DNA from: Cryoendolithus antarcticus
Taxonomy: Eukaryota; Ascomycota; Dothideomycetes; Cladosporiales; Cladosporiaceae
Length of the DNA stretch: 64,000 bases
Direction of reading: 5' to 3'
Assembly: GCA_002077065.1 (NCBI GenBank)
Contig: NAJO01000012.1
Span: 1 to 64,000, forward strand
In this document: piece by piece, positions 53,905 through 63,416 of the stretch
Position numbering within the stretch: position 1 is the first letter of the stretch
Layout of the letters: the number at the start of each line of letters is the position of its first letter
Position numbers and translations under genes: made by a program
Notes under the pieces: model-generated
What the model saw: only the letters and a program-made list of their open reading frames with translations
Databases searched by the model: none
What the model was told of the DNA's origin: nothing

Positions 53905-56412
53905 TTACTCCACATCCATCGTCTCAACAAGTTCCGGCGCATCATCATGACCACCTTCCATTTCCTCGCTCTCCATCCCAGGTCTCCACATAACCGCACT
54001 CCTCGGCCACATCCTCTTATACAGGCTAACAGCCACCGAGTCCATAGGATTGATCTTCCCATCAAAAGTAGCCTTGAAATACCCATGCGTGCCCAACGGC
54101 TCCCGCATCCATCCCTGCCTGCCACGCTTGGTCCACAGCTGCAGTGCCTTGAAGTACTCTACATCCTCCGAGTTGAAGAACATATAGCGGACTGTGACTA
54201 GCTTCTTGTGAATCTTGTAGGGGTGGCCGGTGAGGATAATGCGTTTGGCTATGATGCGGTTGGTGGAGGGTGGGAGAAGGGTGCCGGTTCCAATCAGGGT
54301 GTAGGGGAGTGGTGAAGCGGCGAGTGCGGTGGCGAGATCGGCGACAGCATCTTGTGAGGTGGGTGTTGTCTTGGCGGTGGGCTGGAAGTACAAGCAGGGT
54401 ATGCTGCCCCAGCCCACTGGTCCGATGAAGGATGCGACTGCTGTGCGGCTGGGATGGAGGTAGCGGTCGAATTTGTGCACGTTGTTCGGTGTATTGCCTG
54501 CTTGACTGAAAAGCGGATTGATGAGCAATCTGCGTGGGCCGCATTGGAGGATGATCGGCGCTTTGCTCTTTAGTGGCGCTGGGTAGTCTGAGGATAGGGT
54601 GATGGATGTGTTCACTGATGTTCGTTTGTGCTCGTGGCGAAGGAGCGAGAAGATCGCGGTCGGCGTGGGCGATGCCTGCAGTTCCTCAATCCTATCCGGA
54701 GACACTCGCAGATAGATCTCTACGCGAGTGCCAGATCTGACGCCACCCAGCAAGCTCTCCTTCATTATTCTCGCCTTTGCTGCTTTGTAGTCCGCGATCT
54801 CCAGCAATCGTGACCACTCTTCGGGTTCGTAAGGTCGATCCTCTTCGATCTCCCACTGACTCGTCCGCATGCTCTTCAGGCCTCGATAACGAGCCAGTCG
54901 CTCCTTCGCGTTGACATTCGGAAGCAGCTCGATCTCATCTGGGAACTCGCGGTCATCCTCTGCATCCTCTCGACGCTGCTTTCGGTATGCTGCAAGCTGT
55001 TCGGCTTCCTCTTCAGGTGCAGGATCCAGGAACATCTCGCTTTGCGGGTACTCCGATGGCGCACCGGCTTCCGTTGGGTCGCGCTGGGCCGCGTCGAAGT
55101 TGCCTTCAGCAGGTCCAGCTGCAGGCAGTTCGCCGATGTCCATCTCCGCGTCGTCGTCATCTTCGACATCCTCAAGATCAGATCCCGAGTCTGACACATC
55201 GCCCATGTACCATGCTGCTTGGTACTTACTTGTCCCTCTGGGTAAGCGCTTGGGTACAGGTATATCATCTCGAGGGTCGTCCTCGTCGAAGTAGCGATGA
55301 TCATCCAGAAGTACATGTTTGCGATCCGAGGCTGCCATCGATGCTGTCGGCATTGTCATGCTCTCATCGAACAGCGCCTCTTCCGGAGCAAGCTCGTCCA
55401 GGTCATCCTGTCCCTCCGTGGGTATCTCAAGTAATGCATTATCTTCACCATCCACCGTCATCTCATTGGGTTTTGTGTGGCGCTTCTTGACTGCCTGCGG
55501 CGAAGCAACGATTGTGTCGATCTGAAAGTCACCCCAGTCGCCGACTTGCACCAAGCGATCAGCCTTCAATCGCTTGCCTCTCACGACTCCTGTGACCACA
55601 CAGCTCTCGTTGTCCCACCGCACCTGTTCAGGTATCAACCAGCTTCTGTCTTCACGCCATCGTATACTCTTCGGTGCCGTAGTACATAGACTGCGCATCA
55701 CGTTGCTGCTTTCCTGCCTGCTACTCAGATCGTGCACCTTCTCTTGCGCATTGAAGAAATGCGTTATGAAACTCTTGAGACTCTTCAATACATCTGGTCG
55801 CCTTTTTGCAGGTTCGATCTTGTTCAAATTGTGCACACCAGTGATGACTGTGCTCACACCTTGCGACTCAATGCACCGTAGCATCTGCTCACCCATCTCG
55901 TCCACATCTTCCTCGGCACTAAGTACAAACAGGACGAAGTCTGCAACTCGACATGCGTCCAGTGTTTCGAGTAGGTCTCTTGCAGGTGTGAGGTACTGTA
56001 CTCGTTGCTTGAACCGTGGGATCTCTGTGCGCCAGACGCCCTTCTCTGGTGCCTCGTCCTCGACCTCGACACTTCGATTTAGGTCTAGAACAACCTCTCT
56101 GCTCTCTACATCTGCACATAACGGGATGACAGCAATCACTCTTGGGGCTCCTTCCCTGCCTGCAAAGACACTGCCTTCTTCTTGCAGCTTCGCAGAGTGA
56201 GTTACTCGCTTCTGCTTCGCCTGATTTCGCCGATCCAGCTTGGTCATGATGACTTGGTTCTGCGTCTTCCTTGAGCCACGTTCGAAGTCATCGATCTTGC
56301 CTTTTGATCTTTCTTTCAGTGCAGACTTGGTAGAGTGTCGAGTCTTGAAGGGCTTGTTCGAGGCTTTCGTCGTGGACCGGTGGTGGTGATCGGACACCGC
56401 TGGCGCGCCCAT
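53905..56412 (-). CDS. TSR1: Ribosome biogenesis protein Tsr1
   Basis: Cytoplasmic 40S assembly factor, a GTPase-like protein lacking a working active site, needed for late pre-40S maturation. Intronless, 835 aa. The start at 56412 gives MGAPAVSDHHHRSTTKASNK, with KPFKTRHSTKSALKER, typical of Tsr1; the open frame upstream lacks an ATG. Marks in order: a degenerate G-domain (VIAVIPLCADVES, LFVLSAEEDVDEMG), AARP2CN around EDRSWLIPEQVRWDNESCVV, an acidic linker DDDAEMDIGELP, then the DUF663 C-terminal part with YRGLKSMRTSQWEIEEDRPY and WGSIPCLYFQPT, RPTRIIAKRIILTGHPYKIH-like segment, EYFKALQLWTKRGRQGW and DSVAVSLYKRMWPR. Confidence 0.95.
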   Translation of the reverse strand: MGAPAVSDHHHRSTTKASNKPFKTRHSTKSALKERSKGKIDDFERGSRKTQNQVIMTKLDRRNQAKQKRVTHSAKLQEEGSVFAGREGAPRVIAVIPLCADVESREVVLDLNRSVEVEDEAPEKGVWRTEIPRFKQRVQYLTPARDLLETLDACRVADFVLFVLSAEEDVDEMGEQMLRCIESQGVSTVITGVHNLNKIEPAKRRPDVLKSLKSFITHFFNAQEKVHDLSSRQESSNVMRSLCTTAPKSIRWREDRSWLIPEQVRWDNESCVVTGVVRGKRLKADRLVQVGDWGDFQIDTIVASPQAVKKRHTKPNEMTVDGEDNALLEIPTEGQDDLDELAPEEALFDESMTMPTASMAASDRKHVLLDDHRYFDEDDPRDDIPVPKRLPRGTSKYQAAWYMGDVSDSGSDLEDVEDDDDAEMDIGELPAAGPAEGNFDAAQRDPTEAGAPSEYPQSEMFLDPAPEEEAEQLAAYRKQRREDAEDDREFPDEIELLPNVNAKERLARYRGLKSMRTSQWEIEEDRPYEPEEWSRLLEIADYKAAKARIMKESLLGGVRSGTRVEIYLRVSPDRIEELQASPTPTAIFSLLRHEHKRTSVNTSITLSSDYPAPLKSKAPIILQCGPRRLLINPLFSQAGNTPNNVHKFDRYLHPSRTAVASFIGPVGWGSIPCLYFQPTAKTTPTSQDAVADLATALAASPLPYTLIGTGTLLPPSTNRIIAKRIILTGHPYKIHKKLVTVRYMFFNSEDVEYFKALQLWTKRGRQGWMREPLGTHGYFKATFDGKINPMDSVAVSLYKRMWPRSAVMWRPGMESEEMEGGHDDAPELVETMDVE

Positions 56413-57959
56413 GTTGGCGGATCCACCTGCCTTGAAACGAAAAGGAATTGTGGTAGCCAGGGTGAAAGCTGTTTCCAATGCCACTTCGGTTTACTCGATC
56501 GCGTCGTCGACAAATAATTTTGGTGCTCGGTCGATAAGATAAGCGAGGTCGGCACTTCGAGAGTCCGACGTCACCTGCCCTGAAAGAGTAATCCGGGCTT
56601 CGGCTGTGCGAAAACTGCGCTCCTTCCGCACAAAGATGCAAAATCGATATCACCGCGATATGGGTACCCCATGCAACCCCCTGCCGCACAAAATTAAACT
56701 CTCCGCCCTCTCCGGCGGCAAAAGATCACGTGAACAGAGTGGGATTCTGGAGCGCTATTAGCACCCTATGCTGGATGTCGGTGAGTGATGAGCACATACC
56801 GAACCCACGCCCTTTCAGACTAGCGAACTCTCGATTTGGAAGGTTGAACCCTCCTAGTCTGTCCTGAAGCTAGCGCCTTAACCGCTCGGCCATCTGTCCT
56901 TAAGCAAGGATCCTAAGATCATAGTCTATGATTAGTTCTAATTGCTCTCTGCCTACTATAATATCGTGTGGCCTTGTGGTTTCGACGCTGAACATCGTGA
57001 GTTCCCGCTGCTATGCCTCACACAGATCTGCAGATCAAGTCCGGAATCGCAAATGCCCGATGTCCTGGTGCCAATTCGGTCCATCTCCTTCTCAGCAGGC
57101 AGGTGAAGAGAAAGAGCTTCGGCGGTGTCTGTTGCCTCCGGCAGGCATGGCGGCTTCATGCGCCGCGATGGACTCGACGAGGTTGCTGCTGGGCAATCAG
57201 TCATAGCACTTGTCGATGATATCTTGCAAGTCCGTACCAATGGCTACGACGTATCGAGACAGCATCAGGCAGATTCTCTTTCGGATTGTAGCGTACGTTC
57301 TGTTGTGATCGATCACTGAGTTGCTTGGATGGTGATCATCGCCGTGATCGTGGTCTTCCCGGCAGAGCTTTTCAGGACGAACCCAGCTTGCCAGTGTTGG
57401 CCCCATAGACTGGTTGCCATTGGCTTGTAGTCTGTAGATTTCGGGTTCGCCATGCTGGGCAAGCTACCGACATTGTTGTAGAATTTAAGATGGCTTAGAA
57501 GTCACAGGAGTGGAACAAGAATTCGAGAGAGACGAAGAGATGAGAGAATACACTAGACGAGAGCAATTGTGCTCCCTACACCTACTGGTGAAATAAAACA
57601 TGCTTGCTTGTACTGCCGCCGATTTCACACACAGAGCTGCTGACTTCAAGCCCAAGTAGAGAATTGCTGACGGTCGATGCAATAACGCCAATCTGTAGAA
57701 CAAGCTGATAGTGTATTGGTGCGACAAGAGCTGTAGCATTGTGATGGTAAAACTATTACCGTAGTGTTAAAGATGGATGTCAGTCGGGTGGACTGGAAGG
57801 AACTCGAGACTGCCGATATCGCCACTTCATGAAGTCATCCCATGCACTTCACATTGACTTTGTCCATACACTGTTACACACTCCGTGCACACTATCGTTG
57901 CAGACGCCATCATAGTCTCTTCGACACCAAACTCGATCGCACAAGTCCCCGCCATAGTC
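56413..57959. other. 1.5-kb intergenic with tRNA remnant
   Basis: Upstream region of TSR1 and of the SDH assembly factor. Contains the tRNA-Leu remnant described separately. The rest (56900-57959) shows only short frames with no family likeness. Confidence 0.45.
56800..56899 (-). pseudogene. truncated tRNA-Leu(CAG) gene with intron
   Basis: On the minus strand the sequence starts GGACAGATGGCCGAGCGG, matching a tRNA acceptor stem plus A-box D arm (GCCGAGCGGTTAAGGC). The anticodon arm reads CTAGC-TTCAGG, then a 37-nt intron-like insert, then a base and GCTAG, a perfect 5-bp stem; the loop puts CAG in the anticodon position. A long variable arm of Leu type (TCTGAAAGGGC) and the start of the T arm (GTGGGTTCG) follow. 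After that the expected T-stem partner and TCTGTCC acceptor partner are absent: the sequence turns to GTATGTGCTCATC. The B box is therefore broken and the gene probably inactive. Identity as Leu rests on the long variable arm and CAG loop; moderate confidence. Confidence 0.5.
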
Positions 57960-58439
57960 ATGCAGTCCATCACGCGCGCCACCCGCCAGATCCGCCCCGC
58001 CTTCCTCCGCCGACCATTCTCCTCCATCCCCTCCTGCCAAACCTCCTGGACGCCCTCCCCATCTCCACCAAAGCTCGACAAAGAAGAACAAGCGCGTTTC
58101 GAGAAGCTCCAAGAGCAATCGACCGGCGCCTTCTCCACCCCCCGCGCCACAGCCCAAGACACACCCCCAGATGCAGAAGCTAGCGCAGCCGCCACCAATG
58201 CGTCCTCGCCCAGCACAGCCGACATGCTAGAGCAGCTCCGCGAGCGAGCACGAGTCGCTGCCCAGGGAGACGGAGAGGAACTGCACCCGAACATCCGACG
58301 AGGAGCAAAGCCGGAGTTTGAGGGGGAGGTCAATCCCAAGACTGGTGAGGTTGGAGGGCCGAAGAACGAGCCGTTGAGGTGGGGGAGTACGGATCGGAGT
58401 GGAGATTGGAGTTATAATGGGAGGGTGACGGATTTCTGA
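57960..58439 (+). CDS. SDH8: Succinate dehydrogenase assembly factor 4
   Basis: Mitochondrial protein (SDHAF4, DUF1674) that protects flavinylated Sdh1 during complex II assembly. About 159 aa, intronless, ATG at 57960; residues in-frame upstream are not family-like. N-terminus is a basic targeting sequence (MQSITRATRQIRPAFLRRPF). The middle is Ala/Ser/Thr/Pro-rich and acidic. The C-terminus carries the signature: HPNIRRGAKPEFEGEVNPKT, GPKNEPLRWG and GDWSYNGRVTDF at the very end. Faces a coiled-coil gene tail-to-tail. Confidence 0.94.
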   Translation: MQSITRATRQIRPAFLRRPFSSIPSCQTSWTPSPSPPKLDKEEQARFEKLQEQSTGAFSTPRATAQDTPPDAEASAAATNASSPSTADMLEQLRERARVAAQGDGEELHPNIRRGAKPEFEGEVNPKTGEVGGPKNEPLRWGSTDRSGDWSYNGRVTDF

Positions 58440-58546
58440 ATGAGAGATGACGAAGTGCATGGTGATGTAGCGTGGGCATCGTACATCATGACACCGCCAG
58501 TGCCCTTCCGAGCTTACAAGGATCGGTCTCATGATCACGAAGTTCA

Positions 58547-59635
58547 TCATTTCTTCCCTGCCTTCAGCCTCTCAATCTCCCCTCTAACCCTCTCACTCTC
58601 CGTCCCAATCTCCCCCAACTGCCTCGCCACGCCCTCCAACTTCCCCTTCCGATAAGCCCCTAACTTCTCCTCCATATATTCCCTCTCCCTCCTCAATCTC
58701 CTCTCCTCACTTACCAACTCCTCGGTCTTAGCCTTCAACACCGTCTGCGCCTTGCTATCGTACACAGGCCCAAGGACCTGGGCGTGCTGCACAGCAAGCT
58801 TCTTGGACATGGCTTCCGCGACCAGGGCTAGGTACTCGGCTTGTGCTTTCGTGGCACGAGGGACTGCGCCGTGGATAGACTGTTCGAGAAGGCGGATGGA
58901 GGTTGTGAGGATTTGGTTGTTAAGGGCGTGGAGCTCGGAGGCTTGGTAGGCAAGGGTTTGGCGGGATTGAGAGATTTGGGTGTTCGAGGTGGCGATCGAG
59001 GTTTCGAGGGTTTCGAGGTGGGTGGGTATGTCTGGTGGAGGGATGTCTGGGTCCACGACTTTGGCGAGAGAGTTGGCATTATCGGTTATGTTGCGTTGCA
59101 GGAGAGAGACGACTTGAGAAGGATTTGCCTGCCTCGAACGTTAGCTCCATATCTGTAGTCGCTATCGCATTGACGGGACGTACCTTGAACCGCTCCACAT
59201 ACTCCTCGATCAAGTCTTGATCCTCCACCGGTACTTGACCCTCGAGCTGCGCGCTCAGTACGGCAATAAGCTCCTGTAGCTATTATCCATGTTAGGCACT
59301 GCGTTCTGTGATCGGCGGAGAGCCGCTGTAGTCTCATATACCTCCGCAGGCAGCTCATAGATCCCCGACGCGGCCTTGCTTAGCTCAGACTTGACGATGG
59401 CGCGTTTCACAGCATCTACTCGCGCCTTTCGTAGGTCCTATCAAGCCATCAGCGGACTGCCACTTCGTCAATGCGTTTCATCTCTCACCTGATCGAACGC
59501 TTCTCGCTCCTTCCGGATCTTTTCGTCGACCACAGATGAGCCATCAGAATTCAGTCGATTGGAGCAGAGGTCTCGATAGAGCACTTCAAATCTCGGATTG
59601 TGTGCGAAAACGCGATGGGAGACGCGCGGATGCAT
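58547..59635 (-). CDS. coiled-coil protein of unknown function
   Basis: I do not recognise it with certainty; length and helix pattern suggest a kinetochore- or spindle-type subunit but that is weak inference. Four exons, all phase 0 with GT-AG introns: 59635-59489, 59437-59342, 59279-59184, 59128-58547; about 306 aa. Starts MHPRVSHRVFAHNPRFEVLY, then RDLCSNRLNSDGSS; exon 2 DAVKRAIVKSELSKAASGIY, exon 3 LQELIAVLSAQLEGQVPVED, exon 4 ANPSQVVSLLQRNITDNANS and VDPDIPPPDIPTHLE. After that comes Gln/Leu/Glu coiled-coil: ALNNQILTTSIRLLEQSIHG, ATKAQAEYLALVAEAMSKKL, and the tail ELVSEERRLRREREYMEEKL. An even earlier exon is possible. Confidence 0.75.
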
Positions 59636-59950
59636 TGCTGATCCGCAGTGGCTTTGTAGATGCTTGCGTCGACCGTGTCGTGAGGTCCGTTCAGTTACTC
59701 ATCCGGCATTGCATGTCTAGATACGATCACACCGATCGATCCGGGTACGCACTGACAAGGACGGGTTCAAGCTGATCAGAGAGGGGAGAGGAGAGTCAAG
59801 GTGTGTGGTAGAGAACAAGTCGTGCCTCTTGATCCCCGTTTCGCAAATTCGAGGACGATTGCAGCAAGAGCTCTAAGCGTAGTTTTAATGTGAGTGGACG
59901 CTACGTCTATCTATGAACACCGTCTAACTTTTGCATCACCTTTCCCATGA
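59636..59950. other. intergenic, same-strand genes
   Basis: Short stretch between the flavin oxidoreductase end and the coiled-coil gene start. Nothing recognised. Confidence 0.4.
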
Positions 59951-61666
59951 CTACGCCACCTTCATCCTCACTACCGGATCCCTCAGCACGCCCACCGCCT
60001 CCGCCACATCCAGCGCCCTGCTCCCCACAGCCTCAACAACGGGCACCAAACTCCTCACAACCGGCAGCCCCAACACCGCCTCCAGCAGCCGAATGCCAAC
60101 AAGCACCACAAGCAGCACAATTCTCAGCACATAGTCCTTCCACCCCAGCTCCGGCCGATGGCCCCTAGCATACGTACTATCCACAAACTCAAACGGCAGA
60201 TTCGCGCCAAGATGCTCGATGGCAACTTTCAACCCACTGCTGAAGCCGTCCTCGTGGAAGCCGTACTTCGTCCACGCTCCCGCGTAGCTGACACCGCGCA
60301 CGTTCTGCACTTGCTCAAGCCGTTTCTGCGCCTGCACGGCCTCAATGGTGTAAAGTGGATGGCGGTAGATAAACTTTCCCTGTGTCTTTGCTGGGTCCGG
60401 GGCATGAGGCGGGTTCATGGTGACTAGCACGGGGCCATGTCGGGATTCGGAGAGGTGTTGCAGGATGTTCATGTTGTATGTGAGACTCACGCCGGCAGGA
60501 CTCGAGAGTTTCGATGGCACAGACTGGATGAGATAGTTCCAAGCTGTCCATGTTGCTCGGCGACGCGGCATGAGAGAAAGATCTGAGTGCAGGTAGCAGA
60601 TGTTCTGGGAGGTTTCGAAGGTGCTGAAGATTTCTGACTCGAGCTCCGAGACATACTGCAGACCGGGAACGCCTTTGACGAGGCCGGTTTGAGGTTGCGG
60701 CTGGCCTTTACGAGAGCCGTGCTTTGCGAGAAGCGGAAGGATTTGGTCGCCGTGACAGGCTAGGATGGCGTGATCGAAGACGTCACCTTCGATTCGACTG
60801 GAAGCAGCGTCGACCCAGGAAATGGTAACTCCAGCGTCTTCCTGCCGCGTTGGTCGGAGAATATTGGCGACCTCACAGGAGGTGTGAATGTGCAATCGAC
60901 CGGGCGGGTACTGCTTGACTATCGCATCGATGTAGCGCTGTGAGCCACCCATGATGGTCATCCATGGTGGTCGTGTAGCAATTGTGGAGAGCAGGTGGTG
61001 ATTCCACATGAATCGAATTAGAGTCTGGGCGGGAAAGTCGAGACTGGCTTTGTCGGGAGATGTGCTCCAGACTGCTGCTGTCATCGGGATCAGGTAGTCG
61101 TCTCGGAAGGCGTGCGAGTAGCCTTCTTGCTCCAGGTACTCTCCGATAGGCATTTCTCGGTATTGTTGTCGGTGCTTCACAGAAGAGCCAAGTCGCTCAA
61201 TCGAGCTCTCGTCATCGCTCACGATCAGATCGAGAGCAAATTGGTTGAAGCGGATGATGTCGAAGATCATGCGCCAGTGCCGTGGTCTGAAGAAGTTCCG
61301 TCGCTGGGCAAAGATGCCCTGTGCTTCACCAGACCACTCGAAAGCGCCATGGTCTCTTGATACGCCAAAAGTCATCTCAGTATCGACAGGATCAACGCCG
61401 ACTTCCCTCAAGAACCTGATGAAGTTGGGATATGTGGCGGCATTCATGACGATAAAGCCAGTGTCAACGTTGATAGTCTCGCCACTTGGGGAGGCGAATG
61501 GCTGGGTGTTGGTATGACCGCCTAGTCGGCTAGATTTCTCGAAGATGTGGACATCGTAGTCTGTGTCTTTGAGTGCCCATGCTGCACCAAGACCAGCAGA
61601 TCCACTGCCGATAATGGCGATTTTGCGCCTGTCAGTCCTTGCAGGTGACATATTTTGCGAGGTCAT
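59951..61666 (-). CDS. FAD-dependent amine oxidase-like oxidoreductase
   Basis: Flavin-containing amine oxidase/phytoene-desaturase-type protein; intronless, 571 aa. The N-terminal dinucleotide fold is KIAIIGSGSAGLGAAWALK, followed by VHIFEKSSRLGGHTNTQPF, which fits the FAD-binding start, and TINVDTGFIVMN. Further blocks: YLIPMTAAVWSTSPDKASLD, ILACHGDQILPLLA and GVSYAGAWTKYGFHEDGFSS near the C-terminal FAD site. A hydrophobic C-terminal segment (DYVLRIVLLVVLVGIRLLEA) suggests a membrane anchor. Similar genes in fungi and bacteria often accompany cyclopropane-fatty-acid-type synthases; none is in this window. Substrate unknown. Confidence 0.9.
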   Translation of the reverse strand: MTSQNMSPARTDRRKIAIIGSGSAGLGAAWALKDTDYDVHIFEKSSRLGGHTNTQPFASPSGETINVDTGFIVMNAATYPNFIRFLREVGVDPVDTEMTFGVSRDHGAFEWSGEAQGIFAQRRNFFRPRHWRMIFDIIRFNQFALDLIVSDDESSIERLGSSVKHRQQYREMPIGEYLEQEGYSHAFRDDYLIPMTAAVWSTSPDKASLDFPAQTLIRFMWNHHLLSTIATRPPWMTIMGGSQRYIDAIVKQYPPGRLHIHTSCEVANILRPTRQEDAGVTISWVDAASSRIEGDVFDHAILACHGDQILPLLAKHGSRKGQPQPQTGLVKGVPGLQYVSELESEIFSTFETSQNICYLHSDLSLMPRRRATWTAWNYLIQSVPSKLSSPAGVSLTYNMNILQHLSESRHGPVLVTMNPPHAPDPAKTQGKFIYRHPLYTIEAVQAQKRLEQVQNVRGVSYAGAWTKYGFHEDGFSSGLKVAIEHLGANLPFEFVDSTYARGHRPELGWKDYVLRIVLLVVLVGIRLLEAVLGLPVVRSLVPVVEAVGSRALDVAEAVGVLRDPVVRMKVA

Positions 61667-62203
61667 ACTTTTCTTCGTTGTGGCTCTCTACCTCCAACTT
61701 GTCACGTTAGTCTGCATGCTCGCTATGGTAAAGATTCAGAAGCGGAATGTGATGAATCGAGAAGCTATATCAACCTCATTGAATGCGCCTGCCTCGCTAG
61801 CGTGGAAGTGGCAACCATTGCGAGTTCACCGGAAGTCGTGCTGCTCGCCCTGCCTACTCTGGTATACTGCAATATGCCTTCACTACGATCGCAGTGATAT
61901 CGATGAGACTCTGAGAGCTGTCCGAGAGCTGTGCATGGTTTATGTGTTAGAGAAAGGAGAGTTCTCGCAATCCCGTCGTCGACGCTCTGTTGTACGCCTC
62001 AGCTCGTGGCGCGACGTCACTCCTGCCGCGCTTCCATACGACCTGACTTCGAGGCATCAACATTGACTCGCCGTACACACCTCGCCATCTCTACTTATCA
62101 CCAGCAAGCCAGCGCCTTCGCGCCTCAAGAATCGTCGCAGCAGCTTGACCAAACGAGGTCTATCCAAAGTGAAGGCACGCACCGCCAACAAGCTCCACCC
62201 AGC
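61667..62203. other. divergent intergenic region
   Basis: Upstream of the flavin oxidoreductase and VTI1. The VTI1 frame is open upstream of its ATG but not protein-like. No element recognised. Confidence 0.4.
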
Positions 62204-62935
62204 ATGGCCAACCCCCTCGACACCGACGCTGGCAGCGAGCGCTTCAGCAGCTACGAAGCAGAACTCAAACTGGTCCAAGCAGACCTCTCCCAAAAGCTCG
62301 ACCAAATCCCCGAACTCACCGCTGAACCCCGAAAAGCCGCCATCTCCCAAGCCGAGCGCGCGCTAGAAGAAGCCCGCGAACTGCTAGATTCTATGCGCCT
62401 GGAGAAGTCTTCACTACCGCAGCACCTGAAAGTGAAGATCAACCAGCGATTTCGGAATTACGAGACTGATGTCGATGCTGCGAAGCGGAAGTTGAAGGGC
62501 ATGCACGATGATAGGTCAGCGTTGTTTGGGAAGCGGTATACGGATGACCCCGCGCGAGATGAGCAGTTGGAGCAGCGACAGCAGTTGCTGAGTGGGACTG
62601 ATAGGCTGGATCGGAGTTCGGGGAGGTTGAGGGAGAGTCAGCGCATTGCGTTGGAGACTGAGGATATTGGGCGGAATACGCTGGCGGATCTTGCGGGGCA
62701 GAGAGAGACGATACAGAATACGCGGGGGACGCTGCTGGAGAGCGAGGGGTATACGGATCGAAGTAACAAGACGCTGCGGGGTATGGCGAGGCGGTGGGTG
62801 CCAAATTTGTGGTGATGGTCAGTGTTCAACTGCTGACGACTTTCTAGGATGGCTACCAACAAGATAGTGACGATCGCGATCATAACGGTGTTGGTCTTGC
62901 TGATCATTGCGGTGATCGTGAGTAAGTTTAGATGA
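62204..62935 (+). CDS. VTI1: v-SNARE Vti1
   Basis: Qb-SNARE in Golgi-endosome-vacuole traffic. Exon 1 62204-62793, exon 2 62848-62935, intron 62794-62847 (GTGGGT to TCTAG, phase 2). About 225 aa. N-terminal three-helix domain (YEAELKLVQADLSQKLDQIP, EARELLDSMRLEKSSLP, NYETDVDAAKRKLKG), then the SNARE helix RLDRSSGRLRESQRIALETE, DIGRNTLADLAGQRETIQNT with the zero-layer Gln in LAGQRE. The second exon adds the tail anchor MATNKIVTIAIITVLVLLII and ends SKFR. Splice is supported because the unspliced frame stops before the anchor. Confidence 0.96.
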
Positions 62936-63416
62936 TCCTGGAATGGTGCATTGGCGGGAGTGTCGGAGTACGGGGCTGATAATCACCATATTGTACGGTT
63001 GCTGAATTCTCTCGCTGCGAAACAACCGCAGCTAATTTGGAAAGAGTGCTTATTATGTGGTCTAGGTCTGTCCATCTTCCAGGTTTGTTACATCCTGTTC
63101 TCGACAGTACCTATGCAAACCCGCCCGGGACTGCAATCATTCAGACCATGACTCCCTTCTCACATCGCATTCACGCCTACTACACACACTCTTTTTCTAC
63201 GTTCACGTTTCTCGACTGCCCGTCACTATGCCTATCAAGGCCCTATATATCTGCCCAGAAGGTGATGCTTTCCCTCTCTCGAAAATTATCTTCATCGTTC
63301 TTCTATCTTCAAGCCATCCTCAACACCCCAAGCTCCCGCTCGAGTAACAAGACCTCGACCGCATCATCAACAGAGCCATTACACTTTCAGCACTACGTGC
63401 CAGCTAGCCAGCCAAC
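62936..63416. other. intergenic, upstream of alpha-glucosidase
   Basis: 3' flank of VTI1 and upstream of the GH13 gene. Holds a TATA-like stretch listed separately. No gene recognised. Confidence 0.4.
63244..63250 (+). promoter_or_regulatory. TATA-like sequence upstream of the GH13 gene
   Basis: TATATAT within CCCTATATATCTG, about 170 nt before the ATG at 63417. Right position for a TATA box; by eye only. Confidence 0.35.

Noticed and set aside
56840..56870. hairpin with GGAGGGTTCAACCTTCC as a T arm of an intronless tRNA
   Set aside because: It would leave no room for a proper anticodon stem and lacks the 3' acceptor strand; it fits better inside the tRNA intron.
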